Shown here one piece after another: positions 1-9,309 of a stretch of 64,000 bases of DNA (positions are counted from its first letter, which is position 1; each line of letters begins with the position of its first letter). The position numbers and the translations under genes are program-made. The DNA lies in contig CALDGQ010000075.1 in the NCBI GenBank assembly GCA_937941765.1, forward strand, positions 1 through 64,000. Reading direction: 5' to 3'. The notes beneath the pieces were generated by a model. It was given only the letters and a program-made list of their open reading frames with translations, was not told the origin of the DNA and did not search any database. The stretch comes from an uncultured Saprospiraceae bacterium (GTDB lineage Bacteria; Bacteroidota; Bacteroidia; Chitinophagales; Saprospiraceae).

Positions 1-3000
1 TACAGCGTCGCAGCAGATTGCTCACCACAAGATTTATCCTTGACATCAAGTGCCACAGGAAGTGGGTTGTTAGAATATGAATGGACTGGACCAAATGGCT
101 TTACGAGTACACTAGCAGATCCAACCTTACCGAATGTGCAAGCCGCTAACAACGGAACCTACACAGTAGTAGTAACGGATGCGAATGGCTGTACCACTCA
201 ACAACAAGTAGAAGTAACGGATGTACAAGACAGCATTATTGATCCAGATATCGCAAGTTCAGGTCCTGCATGTGAAGGGGAGCAAATCACCTTATCTGTT
301 CCAGATTATACCGGTGCGAATGTGACGTATACTTGGACAACCCCAAATGGAGTGACAGACATCAGTGGAATGGGAACAAGTGAATTAATCATCAACAATG
401 CAAATGATGCACTGCATGAAGGAATGTACTCAGTAGTAATAACAGTAGATGCATGTACAGTTCAGAGTGTCGGGTATTTTGTAGATGTATATGAACAACC
501 AGTAGCATCGATCACACCAGTTGCAAATATTGCATGTACGACAGGCGGAGATGATTTACAACTCGATGGAATTGCAAGTGCTGGTTTATTAGGCTATTCA
601 TATGAATGGAATGGACCAAACGGATTCACTTCAACCTTAGAAAATCCAATGTTGTCTAACATTACATCTGCGATGAGTGGAACTTATACCTTCCAAGTCA
701 TGGATGCCAATGGGTGTGAATCAGAAGTAGCATCAGTAGAAGTGAGTATAGATGAAGGTATAGAAGAACCAACAATGTTGTATTCAGGACAAGCGTGTGA
801 TCAAGGGCAAGTGACCTTATCGATTCCACAATATGCAGGCACGAATGTTACTTATACTTGGACAACTCCAGGAGGTGTTACACAAGACATCTTTGGAATA
901 AATACAAATGAAATAACGATTGACCCTATCAGTGCGATCCATGAAGGAACTTATTCTGTTATGGTGACCGTAGATGGATGTAGCTCAACAACAGATGCTT
1001 TTGCAGTTGCAATGGCGCAACCTGTTGCTTTAGCTCCAACTGCTGGGGCAGGGATAATATGTCATGGAGACAATGTTGATTTGTTTGCAAATGCAGTCGG
1101 AAGTGGCGTGTTGGAATACCAATGGTCAGGTCCGTCTGGGTTTACTTCGAATCAAGCAAATCCGACAATAAGTGAAGTGTCGGTTGCCAATAATGGAACC
1201 TATAGCGTAACAGTAACCAATGGAAATGGATGTGAATCATTTGCTGAAGTTGTAGTTAATAATGTAATGGCTAATACCGCAATTCCAACAATTGCTACCA
1301 ATGGGCCAATATGTGAAGGAGACGATTTGATATTGACAACTAGTTCAAATTGTATGAACTACAAGTGGATCGGTCCTGATGGATCAAGTCCAGGAACATT
1401 GACAAATCCATTATTGACAACCTCAATTGGATCAACCATAATTCCACAAGGAGATGATGCTTACGATCCAGGAATGTGGTCAGTGATTTGTATTGATGCA
1501 AATGGTTGTGAGTCTGAAATGTCATCAGCAATAGAATTGACAATAAACGGTGTTCCTGAAGCGGTAGCTACTAACAGTGGATCAATTTGCTCAGGAGAAG
1601 ATATTCAATTGTTTGCCAATCCAGTTCCAGGTGCAACTTATGAGTGGACAGTGTTAGGTTCGACAGCAATTGTTTCAACTAGCCAAAATCCAATGATTCA
1701 AGATGTAGTGAATGGTGCGACTTATGAATTAACAGTTAGTCTAAATGGTTGTTCCTCAGCTATGGCGACTACGACTGTCAATATTTTAGAAGCACCTACT
1801 GCCCAGCCATATGCAAGTTATACTTTGAGTGCGGATTGTAGTCCATCAGATTTATTCTTAAATGCGAATGTAATTGTTGGGACTAATTTAATATATAGTT
1901 GGACAGGGCCAAATGGGTTTACTTCTAACATACCAAATCCGTACATTCCAAATGCTACGGCTGCAAACAATGGCGTTTATGAATTGATTGTTTCAGATTT
2001 ATTCGGTTGTTCATCAACAACAGCAACTCAAAGTATTGTTGAAATTCCAGATTCTCAAATGGAACCAATCATCAGTCATAGTGGACCCGCATGTGAAGGT
2101 GGAGTAGTGACGCTAGCAACTCAAGTTTATGAAGGAGTTAGTGTAGCTTACAACTGGACAGTCAACGGGTCGAATATTTCTGGAAGTAACAATCCTAATT
2201 TGATTATTAGTCCAATTACAGCAGCGAATGTTGGGAATTATTCGGTAACAGTAGTCGTAGATGGCTGTACATTGAACTCAGATACTTATGCATTGACGAT
2301 GTTTGATCAACCAACTGCATTACCAACTTATACTTTGTCGGATAATTGTGAAGGTGGAAACTTATTACTCTTTTCAAATCCAAATACTTCTAACACTGCA
2401 ATCTCATATGAGTGGACAGGGCCAAATGGATTTACAAGTAATGCAGCGAATCCAATTGTTGCAAGTGCTGATATTACCGATATAGGATTATACACTGTAC
2501 AAGTGTCCAATCTAAGTGGATGTAGTTATACTGAAAGTGTTGCAGTCACAACGATTTCGGCACAACCACAAATGCCTACTTTAATAACTGATCCTGAAGT
2601 TTGTGAAGAAGATGTAATTGTGTTGAATATTCAAGAGCAGTATCCACTTACATCCGTATTTACTTGGAGAAATGGAGTAGGGACTACAATAGGTGTTACT
2701 GATAATGGCGGTACCCCGTCGACCAATACTTATACGATACCAGCAGCTCATCCAGATGCCATACCACCATTTAGTGTGGATGTAGATCACAATGGATGTG
2801 TGTCAGAAATTTCTCAAGCTAAGTGGGTAAGCATTATGCCAAAACCTGTTGCTTCAGTTTCTAACAATGGTCCAATTTGTATTGGTGAGCAAGCACAACT
2901 ATTTACAGGTTCGCAGTCCAATGCAACTTATGAATGGAGAATTGCTGGTCAATCTAACATTATCTCAAATCAGCAATTCCCAACAATGTTTGATATTGCT

Positions 3001-5508
3001 GCAACGACTACTTACGAATTAATACTTTATTCAAATGGATGTCCTGCTTCACCAGTTTATACAACGGTAGAAGTAATGCAAAATCCTGAGATTGTTAATT
3101 TGACAGGTGAAGCAACTTATTGTGAAGGAGATCCGGTTATGCTTTCTGCTCAAAACGGAAATACCTATAATGGTATGATCAATTATACTTGGTCTGGACC
3201 AAACGGATTTAGTTATTCTAACAACGTACCTTCAGTAAATAGTTACGATGTGATAATACCAGCAATTGAAGCGGGGCAAGAAGGTACTTATACCTTGACT
3301 TTGCAAACTGCAGATGGTTGTTACTCAGAGGCAGAATCTATTTATTTAGATGTAAATGCAGCTCCACAGACCCCATTTATTTCAGTTCAAGATAACTTTG
3401 TTTGTGAAGGAGAAAGTATACAATTGACAACAAATGGATACACTGGAAATGGAGTTACCTACACTTGGTATCTTGATAATGTAATTATAGGAAGTTCAAC
3501 CAATCCTACTTATTATATACCTAATTCAACACCAGCATCCACAGGAATTTATTCTGTAACTGTTGGAGTGAATGGATGTGCATCCTCTACTTCGAATTAT
3601 GTTGAAGTAACCGTGTTTGGGACACAAGTACCAGCAATTACTACGAATTCAACCACATCCGTAAGTCCTGAATGCGAAGGAGGAACCGTGCAATTGAATA
3701 CACCATTTATTGCAGGAGCAACGTATCAATGGGTAGGTCCAAATGGATTTAATTCGACGATACATAACCCTGTACTTACAAGTTTGTCATTGCTAGACGC
3801 TGGTCAATACTTTGTTGTAGTTAGTATGAATGGATGTTCTGAAGTTCAATCAGTTCCAACAACTGTTTATGTTTCTGAAACATTACCTGCTCCATCAATT
3901 GCTGGCAACGGTCCTATTTGTGAAGGAGAAACAATGATTTTGGATATCACGAACTCAGTTCCGATTATGCCAACAGATGAGGTAAGTACGGTTTGGTACA
4001 ATGCAGCTACGAATGCAGTGATTGGTACTTCCGATACAACACAATTGATTGTAAACAATGTAAATGCGCAAATTGGAGATGACTTCTATGTTGTGATGTT
4101 TATCAACGGATGTCCAACATCAGAAAGTTTCTCTGTACCTGTTCAGATAGATGAAGTACCGCAAGGTGAATACGCAGATGTTTTAGAAGACTTTACATTA
4201 TGTGCAGCAGATGAAGTGACAATTTTGGCATCAGAAGTTACTATTTCAAATGGAATGTGGACTTCACTAACAGGTGCCTTGATAATCAATCCAACTAATT
4301 ATGAAAGTGTGGTGACGGATCTCGTGCAAGGTGAAAATATCTTTGTATGGAGTCTTGAAAGTGGTGTTTGTGGTGTCTTCTCAACCGATACATTAGTTGT
4401 TACAATTGAAGAGGTGCCAGAAGATGAAGCATTTGCTGGACTCGATTTAGGATTGTGTAATGATCAATTTACTACACTAGATGCGAATGTTCCAACTACT
4501 TCAACGGGTATGTGGACTCAGCCTCCTGCACAAGAAAGTATGGGTATTGTGATCACCAATCCAACAGATCCTAACTCCATTGTAGTTGGATTGGTACCAG
4601 GAAATGAATATGTTTTCTACTGGTCACTATCCTTTGGTCAATGTGAGGATTATTCTGTAGATGAAGTGTTAGTAACAGTGAGTGATGCGACTGCTGAGCA
4701 ATCTGTGATTATCGATACCGAAATGTATTTATGTGACGGAGAAGAAGGTACCGTAATTTGGGCAACTGCACCAACGAATAGTCAAGGTACCTGGACTTCA
4801 CCAACGGGAGCAGTAATTGCCAATCCGAATGATCCAGAAACGAGTATTGATAATTTGACAGAAGGAACGAATATTTTCTACTGGACGATTTCAAATGGTG
4901 CATGTAATGATACTTCAACGGATTCTATTTATGTCTATTTGGAAGAAGCAGTAATTGCCAATTCTGTGGACTACAATGTGCCATACAATCAAGCTTTTGA
5001 AGGAGAGGATATTATGTTCAACGACATCTTTAGTGGCAACACCATTGTTGGTGATATTGAGTTAATCACACAACCTACTTACGGTGAGCTCTCATTTGAT
5101 GCTGATGGAATTATGACTTATACACCGAATACTAATTTCTTTGGTAGCGACTCATTTGTATACCAAATTTGTAATGCAAATTGTGAATCCTATTGTGATA
5201 CTGCAACTGTCAGTTTCAATGTCTTTGGAGATGAATTAGGTGGAGAATGTTCTGTGCCAAATGTATTCTCACCGAATGATGATGGAATCAACGACGATCT
5301 AGTGATACCATGTATATATGATTATCCTGAAAATGAATTGGTCATCTTCAATAGATGGGGAGACAAAGTGTATAGTCAGATGGGATACCAAAATGATTGG
5401 CAAGGAACTTTTGAAGAACAACCATTACCTCCAGGTACTTATTTCTACTTCCTTAAATTAAATGATGATTTAGAAGTGATCCGTGGATTTACAACGATAC
5501 TTAGATAA
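1..5508 (+). CDS. Giant SprB-like adhesin, T9SS type B sorting domain, 5'-partial
   Basis: The frame is open from the first base of the window, so the gene begins upstream; the TTG at 40 is only the first possible start codon inside the window. About 1,836 codons are visible. Nearly the whole length is a tandem series of Ig/PKD-like modules of roughly 85-90 residues, each with a CEG or CxG start, a YxWxGPNGF core and a GxYxVxV...NGC end. A cadherin-like stretch (around 4960-5220) precedes the C-terminal module, which has NVFSPNDDGIND, VIFNRWGDKVY and PPGTYFYFL, the signature of the gliding-motility-associated C-terminal (CHU_C) domain used as a type B T9SS sorting signal. The product should be exported and displayed on the surface. 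The PorP/SprF gene follows after 36 nt, as with sprB/sprF in gliding Bacteroidota, and is probably its dedicated secretion partner. The exact ligand is unknown. Confidence 0.9.
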   Translation, partial: YSVAADCSPQDLSLTSSATGSGLLEYEWTGPNGFTSTLADPTLPNVQAANNGTYTVVVTDANGCTTQQQVEVTDVQDSIIDPDIASSGPACEGEQITLSVPDYTGANVTYTWTTPNGVTDISGMGTSELIINNANDALHEGMYSVVITVDACTVQSVGYFVDVYEQPVASITPVANIACTTGGDDLQLDGIASAGLLGYSYEWNGPNGFTSTLENPMLSNITSAMSGTYTFQVMDANGCESEVASVEVSIDEGIEEPTMLYSGQACDQGQVTLSIPQYAGTNVTYTWTTPGGVTQDIFGINTNEITIDPISAIHEGTYSVMVTVDGCSSTTDAFAVAMAQPVALAPTAGAGIICHGDNVDLFANAVGSGVLEYQWSGPSGFTSNQANPTISEVSVANNGTYSVTVTNGNGCESFAEVVVNNVMANTAIPTIATNGPICEGDDLILTTSSNCMNYKWIGPDGSSPGTLTNPLLTTSIGSTIIPQGDDAYDPGMWSVICIDANGCESEMSSAIELTINGVPEAVATNSGSICSGEDIQLFANPVPGATYEWTVLGSTAIVSTSQNPMIQDVVNGATYELTVSLNGCSSAMATTTVNILEAPTAQPYASYTLSADCSPSDLFLNANVIVGTNLIYSWTGPNGFTSNIPNPYIPNATAANNGVYELIVSDLFGCSSTTATQSIVEIPDSQMEPIISHSGPACEGGVVTLATQVYEGVSVAYNWTVNGSNISGSNNPNLIISPITAANVGNYSVTVVVDGCTLNSDTYALTMFDQPTALPTYTLSDNCEGGNLLLFSNPNTSNTAISYEWTGPNGFTSNAANPIVASADITDIGLYTVQVSNLSGCSYTESVAVTTISAQPQMPTLITDPEVCEEDVIVLNIQEQYPLTSVFTWRNGVGTTIGVTDNGGTPSTNTYTIPAAHPDAIPPFSVDVDHNGCVSEISQAKWVSIMPKPVASVSNNGPICIGEQAQLFTGSQSNATYEWRIAGQSNIISNQQFPTMFDIAATTTYELILYSNGCPASPVYTTVEVMQNPEIVNLTGEATYCEGDPVMLSAQNGNTYNGMINYTWSGPNGFSYSNNVPSVNSYDVIIPAIEAGQEGTYTLTLQTADGCYSEAESIYLDVNAAPQTPFISVQDNFVCEGESIQLTTNGYTGNGVTYTWYLDNVIIGSSTNPTYYIPNSTPASTGIYSVTVGVNGCASSTSNYVEVTVFGTQVPAITTNSTTSVSPECEGGTVQLNTPFIAGATYQWVGPNGFNSTIHNPVLTSLSLLDAGQYFVVVSMNGCSEVQSVPTTVYVSETLPAPSIAGNGPICEGETMILDITNSVPIMPTDEVSTVWYNAATNAVIGTSDTTQLIVNNVNAQIGDDFYVVMFINGCPTSESFSVPVQIDEVPQGEYADVLEDFTLCAADEVTILASEVTISNGMWTSLTGALIINPTNYESVVTDLVQGENIFVWSLESGVCGVFSTDTLVVTIEEVPEDEAFAGLDLGLCNDQFTTLDANVPTTSTGMWTQPPAQESMGIVITNPTDPNSIVVGLVPGNEYVFYWSLSFGQCEDYSVDEVLVTVSDATAEQSVIIDTEMYLCDGEEGTVIWATAPTNSQGTWTSPTGAVIANPNDPETSIDNLTEGTNIFYWTISNGACNDTSTDSIYVYLEEAVIANSVDYNVPYNQAFEGEDIMFNDIFSGNTIVGDIELITQPTYGELSFDADGIMTYTPNTNFFGSDSFVYQICNANCESYCDTATVSFNVFGDELGGECSVPNVFSPNDDGINDDLVIPCIYDYPENELVIFNRWGDKVYSQMGYQNDWQGTFEEQPLPPGTYFYFLKLNDDLEVIRGFTTILR

Positions 5509-5544
5509 CAAAATATAATTCTTTATAAATTAATTTATATCAAG

Positions 5545-6468
5545 ATGAGGAAAATAATAATAATGCTTTCAACACTGTTCCTATGGGTTGGTGTGATGAA
5601 TGCTCAAAATAACAACACGTATACAATGTATATGTGGAATAAAATCCAATACAATCCGGCTTACGCAGGTAGCAAGGAGCGTATGGTGTTGGATGCTCAT
5701 TACAGGCATCAGTGGCACAACTTAGAAGGTGCACCTAAAACTGTAACATTAAATATGCATACCCCATTTTTCAATGATAAATGTGGAGCTGGATTAAGCT
5801 TAATGTTGGATCAAATTGGATTGACACAATCTATTGCAGTGACGGTTCCCTATTCTTATCGAATTCAATTAGGAGGTAATAATATATTGAGTTTTGGTTT
5901 GCAAGCTAGGTTTGAAAATACCCGATTTAAATGGGATGAAGCGACGCCAATTGAACAAGTGGATGATTTGGTCAACTTCAGTGATGAACAAAATAACAAT
6001 CTGAATTTTGGAGCTGGTATCTGGTATAATACCCGAACTTTTTATGCTGGAATTTCAATGCCTCAATTTTTACAAAATTCAGAATTTACCAATTCAGCAA
6101 AAACATTGGGAGCAGCCAATCCTTATCGTCCGATTTATTTCATGACAGGTAAGGCATTTCAACTTTCGAAAAATCTAGTGTTGAAACCTGCGGTATTGGT
6201 GAGTTATATTCCGAATGCACCGTTGGATTTTGATATCAATGCGAATTTTCTATTCATGAATAAAGTGTGGTTGGGAGCGAGTTACAGATGGGATGATTCG
6301 GTTGATTTCCTTGCACAATATTTAATAAACAACCAACTGTCAATGGGATTGGCAATCGATTTTACAACATCAGAATTACGTAGGTACAATGATGGTTCGT
6401 ATGAAGTGATGTTGGAATATTTATTCAAACAAAAAGGAGAGCAATTAGAAAACTTGAGATTCTTCTAA
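5545..6468 (+). CDS. PorP/SprF-family outer-membrane protein
   Basis: 307 aa, the usual family length. A signal peptide (MRKIIIMLSTLFLWVGVMNA, cleaved near residue 21) is followed by the family hallmark YNPAYAGSKERM around residues 32-43 and a run of short amphipathic beta strands, as expected of an outer-membrane barrel. PorP/SprF proteins associate with the T9SS and are needed for export or anchoring of cognate CHU_C-tailed adhesins. The position directly behind the giant adhesin and 80 nt before an OmpA-family gene supports a three-gene surface operon closed by the terminator at 9234. Family assignment is firm; the pairing with the upstream adhesin is inference. Confidence 0.9.
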   Translation: MRKIIIMLSTLFLWVGVMNAQNNNTYTMYMWNKIQYNPAYAGSKERMVLDAHYRHQWHNLEGAPKTVTLNMHTPFFNDKCGAGLSLMLDQIGLTQSIAVTVPYSYRIQLGGNNILSFGLQARFENTRFKWDEATPIEQVDDLVNFSDEQNNNLNFGAGIWYNTRTFYAGISMPQFLQNSEFTNSAKTLGAANPYRPIYFMTGKAFQLSKNLVLKPAVLVSYIPNAPLDFDINANFLFMNKVWLGASYRWDDSVDFLAQYLINNQLSMGLAIDFTTSELRRYNDGSYEVMLEYLFKQKGEQLENLRFF

Positions 6469-6548
6469 AGCAATTTGTATTCAATAAGTTGACCATGAAA
6501 AAAATAACCATGTATAATTTTTATTTGCAAAAAACAAGCGGAATAGTT

Positions 6549-9203
6549 ATGAAACTATCAACACTCATTTTTGGAATCACGGTTTTAAGTTGTAGTACAT
6601 TGTATGGAAATTCATTCTATACAGAGCTGACTGCAAGAGATACGATTACCCAACCAGAAGAAGTTTTTGATACGCAATCTGGTGCTGCGGATGCGGACGG
6701 TGATCTATATGATCAGTTAGGATTTATGGCATTTGCCGAAGAATGTGAACAGCTAGATTTAGAAGGCAAAGTGGATTCAAAACAATTTTTAAAACTAGCA
6801 AATAGTTATCGATTAAACAGTCGTTGGCAAGAATCTGAATATTGGTTTGCAAAAGGAATTGGAAATTCAGCCAAAGCAGAAGAATTTTTAAATTACGCAC
6901 AAGTATTGCAGAGTAATGGAAAATGCGAATATGCCAATGAAATGTATGATAGATATGTAACGATGTCTGGTGATACTCATATTGATTTCAATAAAGCGTG
7001 TGATGAAAAAATGTTTTCTAAAAACGAAGAAGTAACCGTCATCAATATGATGGAAATGAATTCTAGAGATATAGATTATTGTGCTTTTCCACAAGAAGAT
7101 AAATTGATATTCACGTCCAAAAGAAAGAATTTGAATAACAAAAAGATTACAGATTTATGGACAAAGACCAATTTCTCTGATTTGTATTATGCTGAAAAAA
7201 CAAGTTCAGGAGAATTTGCAAAAATCACTCCTTTTAGTTCTAAAGTAAATAACAAGTATCACGATGGAGTTGCTTCCCTTGACAATATGAATAACATGAT
7301 GTATTTCTCAAGAAGTAATCCTTCTTATTTAGATAAAAATGGGACCAGAAGATTACAATTGTATAGTGCAGAACTAATGGATAATGGAGATTGGAAAAAT
7401 GTCAAGGCGCTAAACATTAATAACAAAGAAAATGCATATTGTCATCCATCTGTTTCTCCTGATGGCGGTACCCTGTATTTTGCATCTGATAGGCCAGGTG
7501 GGTATGGTGGAATGGATATTTACATGACTACAAAAATGGGTAGCAAATGGTCGATGCCAATAAATCTTGGACCAGTTGTCAATAGTTCTGAGAATGAATT
7601 GTTTCCTTTAATTACAGAAAGTGGTCACCTATATTTTGGTTCCAATGGACACCGAGGAATGGGAGGATTGGATATTTATCGAGTTACTATGATTGATGAA
7701 GGAAAACGTTCAACGTGGACAGATCGTGTGAATATGGGACATGAATACAACACAAGATATGATGACTTTGGGTTTTATATCAACAAGGAAGGCACGGAAG
7801 GATATCTGACTTCTAATCGACCAGGTGGAAAAGGAAAAGATGATATTTACAGATGGGAATCCGATGAAGAAGTAGCGATTGATGATGCGCCATTGATGGT
7901 TGAAGTTTGTGTTCATGATGCAGTTACTGGTGAGCAATTAGAAAATGCAACCGTTGCGATGATTATGGAAGCCAAACCGAATAAAAATATTTTGGCCAAC
8001 GGATTTATTACCGCAAATGATGAAAAAGAATGGAGCGAACATGTGCTTCATTGTACTCACAAAGATTGTCCGCACAATCATGATGAAATGGAAAATGCAT
8101 TAGCTATCTCAACTGGAAATCAAACCTTTCCAGCGGATAAAGCTTTTATGACAGATACCGATGGGCAATTGACCCATGCGATGGATGAGGGTAAAAATTA
8201 TACCTATGTTGCCGAATTAGCTGGTTATGAAACAGAAAGAACTACTTGGACAAAAACAGAAGTAATGTCCATGAGAGAAAACTGTGGATTGTCAATTCCA
8301 TTGCGTCGTAAAACATGTGTTATGTTAAATGGTGTGGTGAAAAATAAGAAGTTCAAAACCAAACGAATCAAGCAAGCAACAGTTACTTTAATCAGTAAAT
8401 GCACAGGTGAAGTAATGGAGTTTATGTCGGATGAAAATGGAGAATTTGACGTTTGTGTAGAATGTGGTTGTGAATATTGGGCAAAAGGGGAGAAGGAATA
8501 CTTTTCGGAAGATGAGACAGAAGTTTCGACAATGAAGTTGGATTGTAAGGCTGGTGTTGAGTTGGCTTTAGAATTAGATCTTAATTTGGAATTAGAATTT
8601 GAAGGGATGAAAAAACCAAAACCAGCATTGTCCGTTGCACCACCTCCTGCTCCAATGTATCCTCCGGGATGGGGAAATCCAAATCCAAACCAACCAAGAT
8701 TTACAGTTGGTCAGGTATTGACATTGAAAGATATTTATTATGACTTTGATGAATATTATATCCGTGGTGATGCAAGTGGCGATTTAGACTATTTGATTTC
8801 ATTGATGAATCAATATCCAAGTTTGGAAATAGCAATGGTCGCACATACGGATGCGCGTGGAACGGTTGCCTACAATGAAACACTTTCAACCAATAGAGCG
8901 AATTCGGCAAAACAATATGTCATCAAAAGAGGAATTGATCCAAGAAGAATTCATAGTGCGATCGGTATGGGTGAAACTTCAATTATCAATCAATGTAAAA
9001 ATGGAACGAAATGTTCAGAAATAGAACATCAAGAAAATAGACGTACAGAAATTGTCGTCAAACGTTTTGATGATCCTAACACTAAGATTACTAAAGCTTA
9101 TGAGCCACCAAAAAGTTCTGGAAAGTTGATGCCAGCATTCAACTATGAATCAATGGATGGTGACAAGATGATTCGAAATATTATGAATTTCTATAAGCAT
9201 TAA
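6549..9203 (+). CDS. OmpA-family protein with PD40 propeller repeats
   Basis: The start is placed at ATG 6549, which gives a compact signal peptide (MKLSTLIFGITVLSCSTLYG); an in-frame ATG at 6495 would add an 18-residue extension. The N-terminal part is TPR-like (RLNSRWQESEYWFAKGI, YANEMYDRYV). A WD40-like PD40 propeller follows (CHPSVSPDGGTLYFASDRPG, GYLTSNRPGGKGKDDIYRWE), then carboxypeptidase-regulatory-like beta sandwiches, a proline-rich linker and a C-terminal OmpA peptidoglycan-binding domain (YYDFDEYYIR, AHTDARGTVAYNETLSTNRA, RRTEIVV). This is the layout of the OmpA/PD40 proteins that accompany PorP/SprF genes and of PorE-like T9SS anchors. It probably tethers the PorP/adhesin complex to the cell wall. 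It ends 31 nt before a strong terminator. Confidence 0.88.
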   Translation: MKLSTLIFGITVLSCSTLYGNSFYTELTARDTITQPEEVFDTQSGAADADGDLYDQLGFMAFAEECEQLDLEGKVDSKQFLKLANSYRLNSRWQESEYWFAKGIGNSAKAEEFLNYAQVLQSNGKCEYANEMYDRYVTMSGDTHIDFNKACDEKMFSKNEEVTVINMMEMNSRDIDYCAFPQEDKLIFTSKRKNLNNKKITDLWTKTNFSDLYYAEKTSSGEFAKITPFSSKVNNKYHDGVASLDNMNNMMYFSRSNPSYLDKNGTRRLQLYSAELMDNGDWKNVKALNINNKENAYCHPSVSPDGGTLYFASDRPGGYGGMDIYMTTKMGSKWSMPINLGPVVNSSENELFPLITESGHLYFGSNGHRGMGGLDIYRVTMIDEGKRSTWTDRVNMGHEYNTRYDDFGFYINKEGTEGYLTSNRPGGKGKDDIYRWESDEEVAIDDAPLMVEVCVHDAVTGEQLENATVAMIMEAKPNKNILANGFITANDEKEWSEHVLHCTHKDCPHNHDEMENALAISTGNQTFPADKAFMTDTDGQLTHAMDEGKNYTYVAELAGYETERTTWTKTEVMSMRENCGLSIPLRRKTCVMLNGVVKNKKFKTKRIKQATVTLISKCTGEVMEFMSDENGEFDVCVECGCEYWAKGEKEYFSEDETEVSTMKLDCKAGVELALELDLNLELEFEGMKKPKPALSVAPPPAPMYPPGWGNPNPNQPRFTVGQVLTLKDIYYDFDEYYIRGDASGDLDYLISLMNQYPSLEIAMVAHTDARGTVAYNETLSTNRANSAKQYVIKRGIDPRRIHSAIGMGETSIINQCKNGTKCSEIEHQENRRTEIVVKRFDDPNTKITKAYEPPKSSGKLMPAFNYESMDGDKMIRNIMNFYKH

Positions 9204-9233
9204 TAGAGATAAATAAAGAACAAGTGATAACCA

Positions 9234-9270
9234 GAAACCCCCGATGCGAGCGATTGTGTTGGGGGTTTTG
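9234..9270 (+). terminator. Rho-independent terminator of the adhesin operon
   Basis: AAACCCCC (9235-9242) pairs with GGGGGTTT (9261-9268), followed by a short T-rich tract. It lies just downstream of the OmpA-family stop codon and before the converging minus-strand gene. Confidence 0.8.
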
Positions 9271-9309
9271 ATATTATTTCTAACTAAGTCTTTTGTCAGA
9301 TTTAAATAA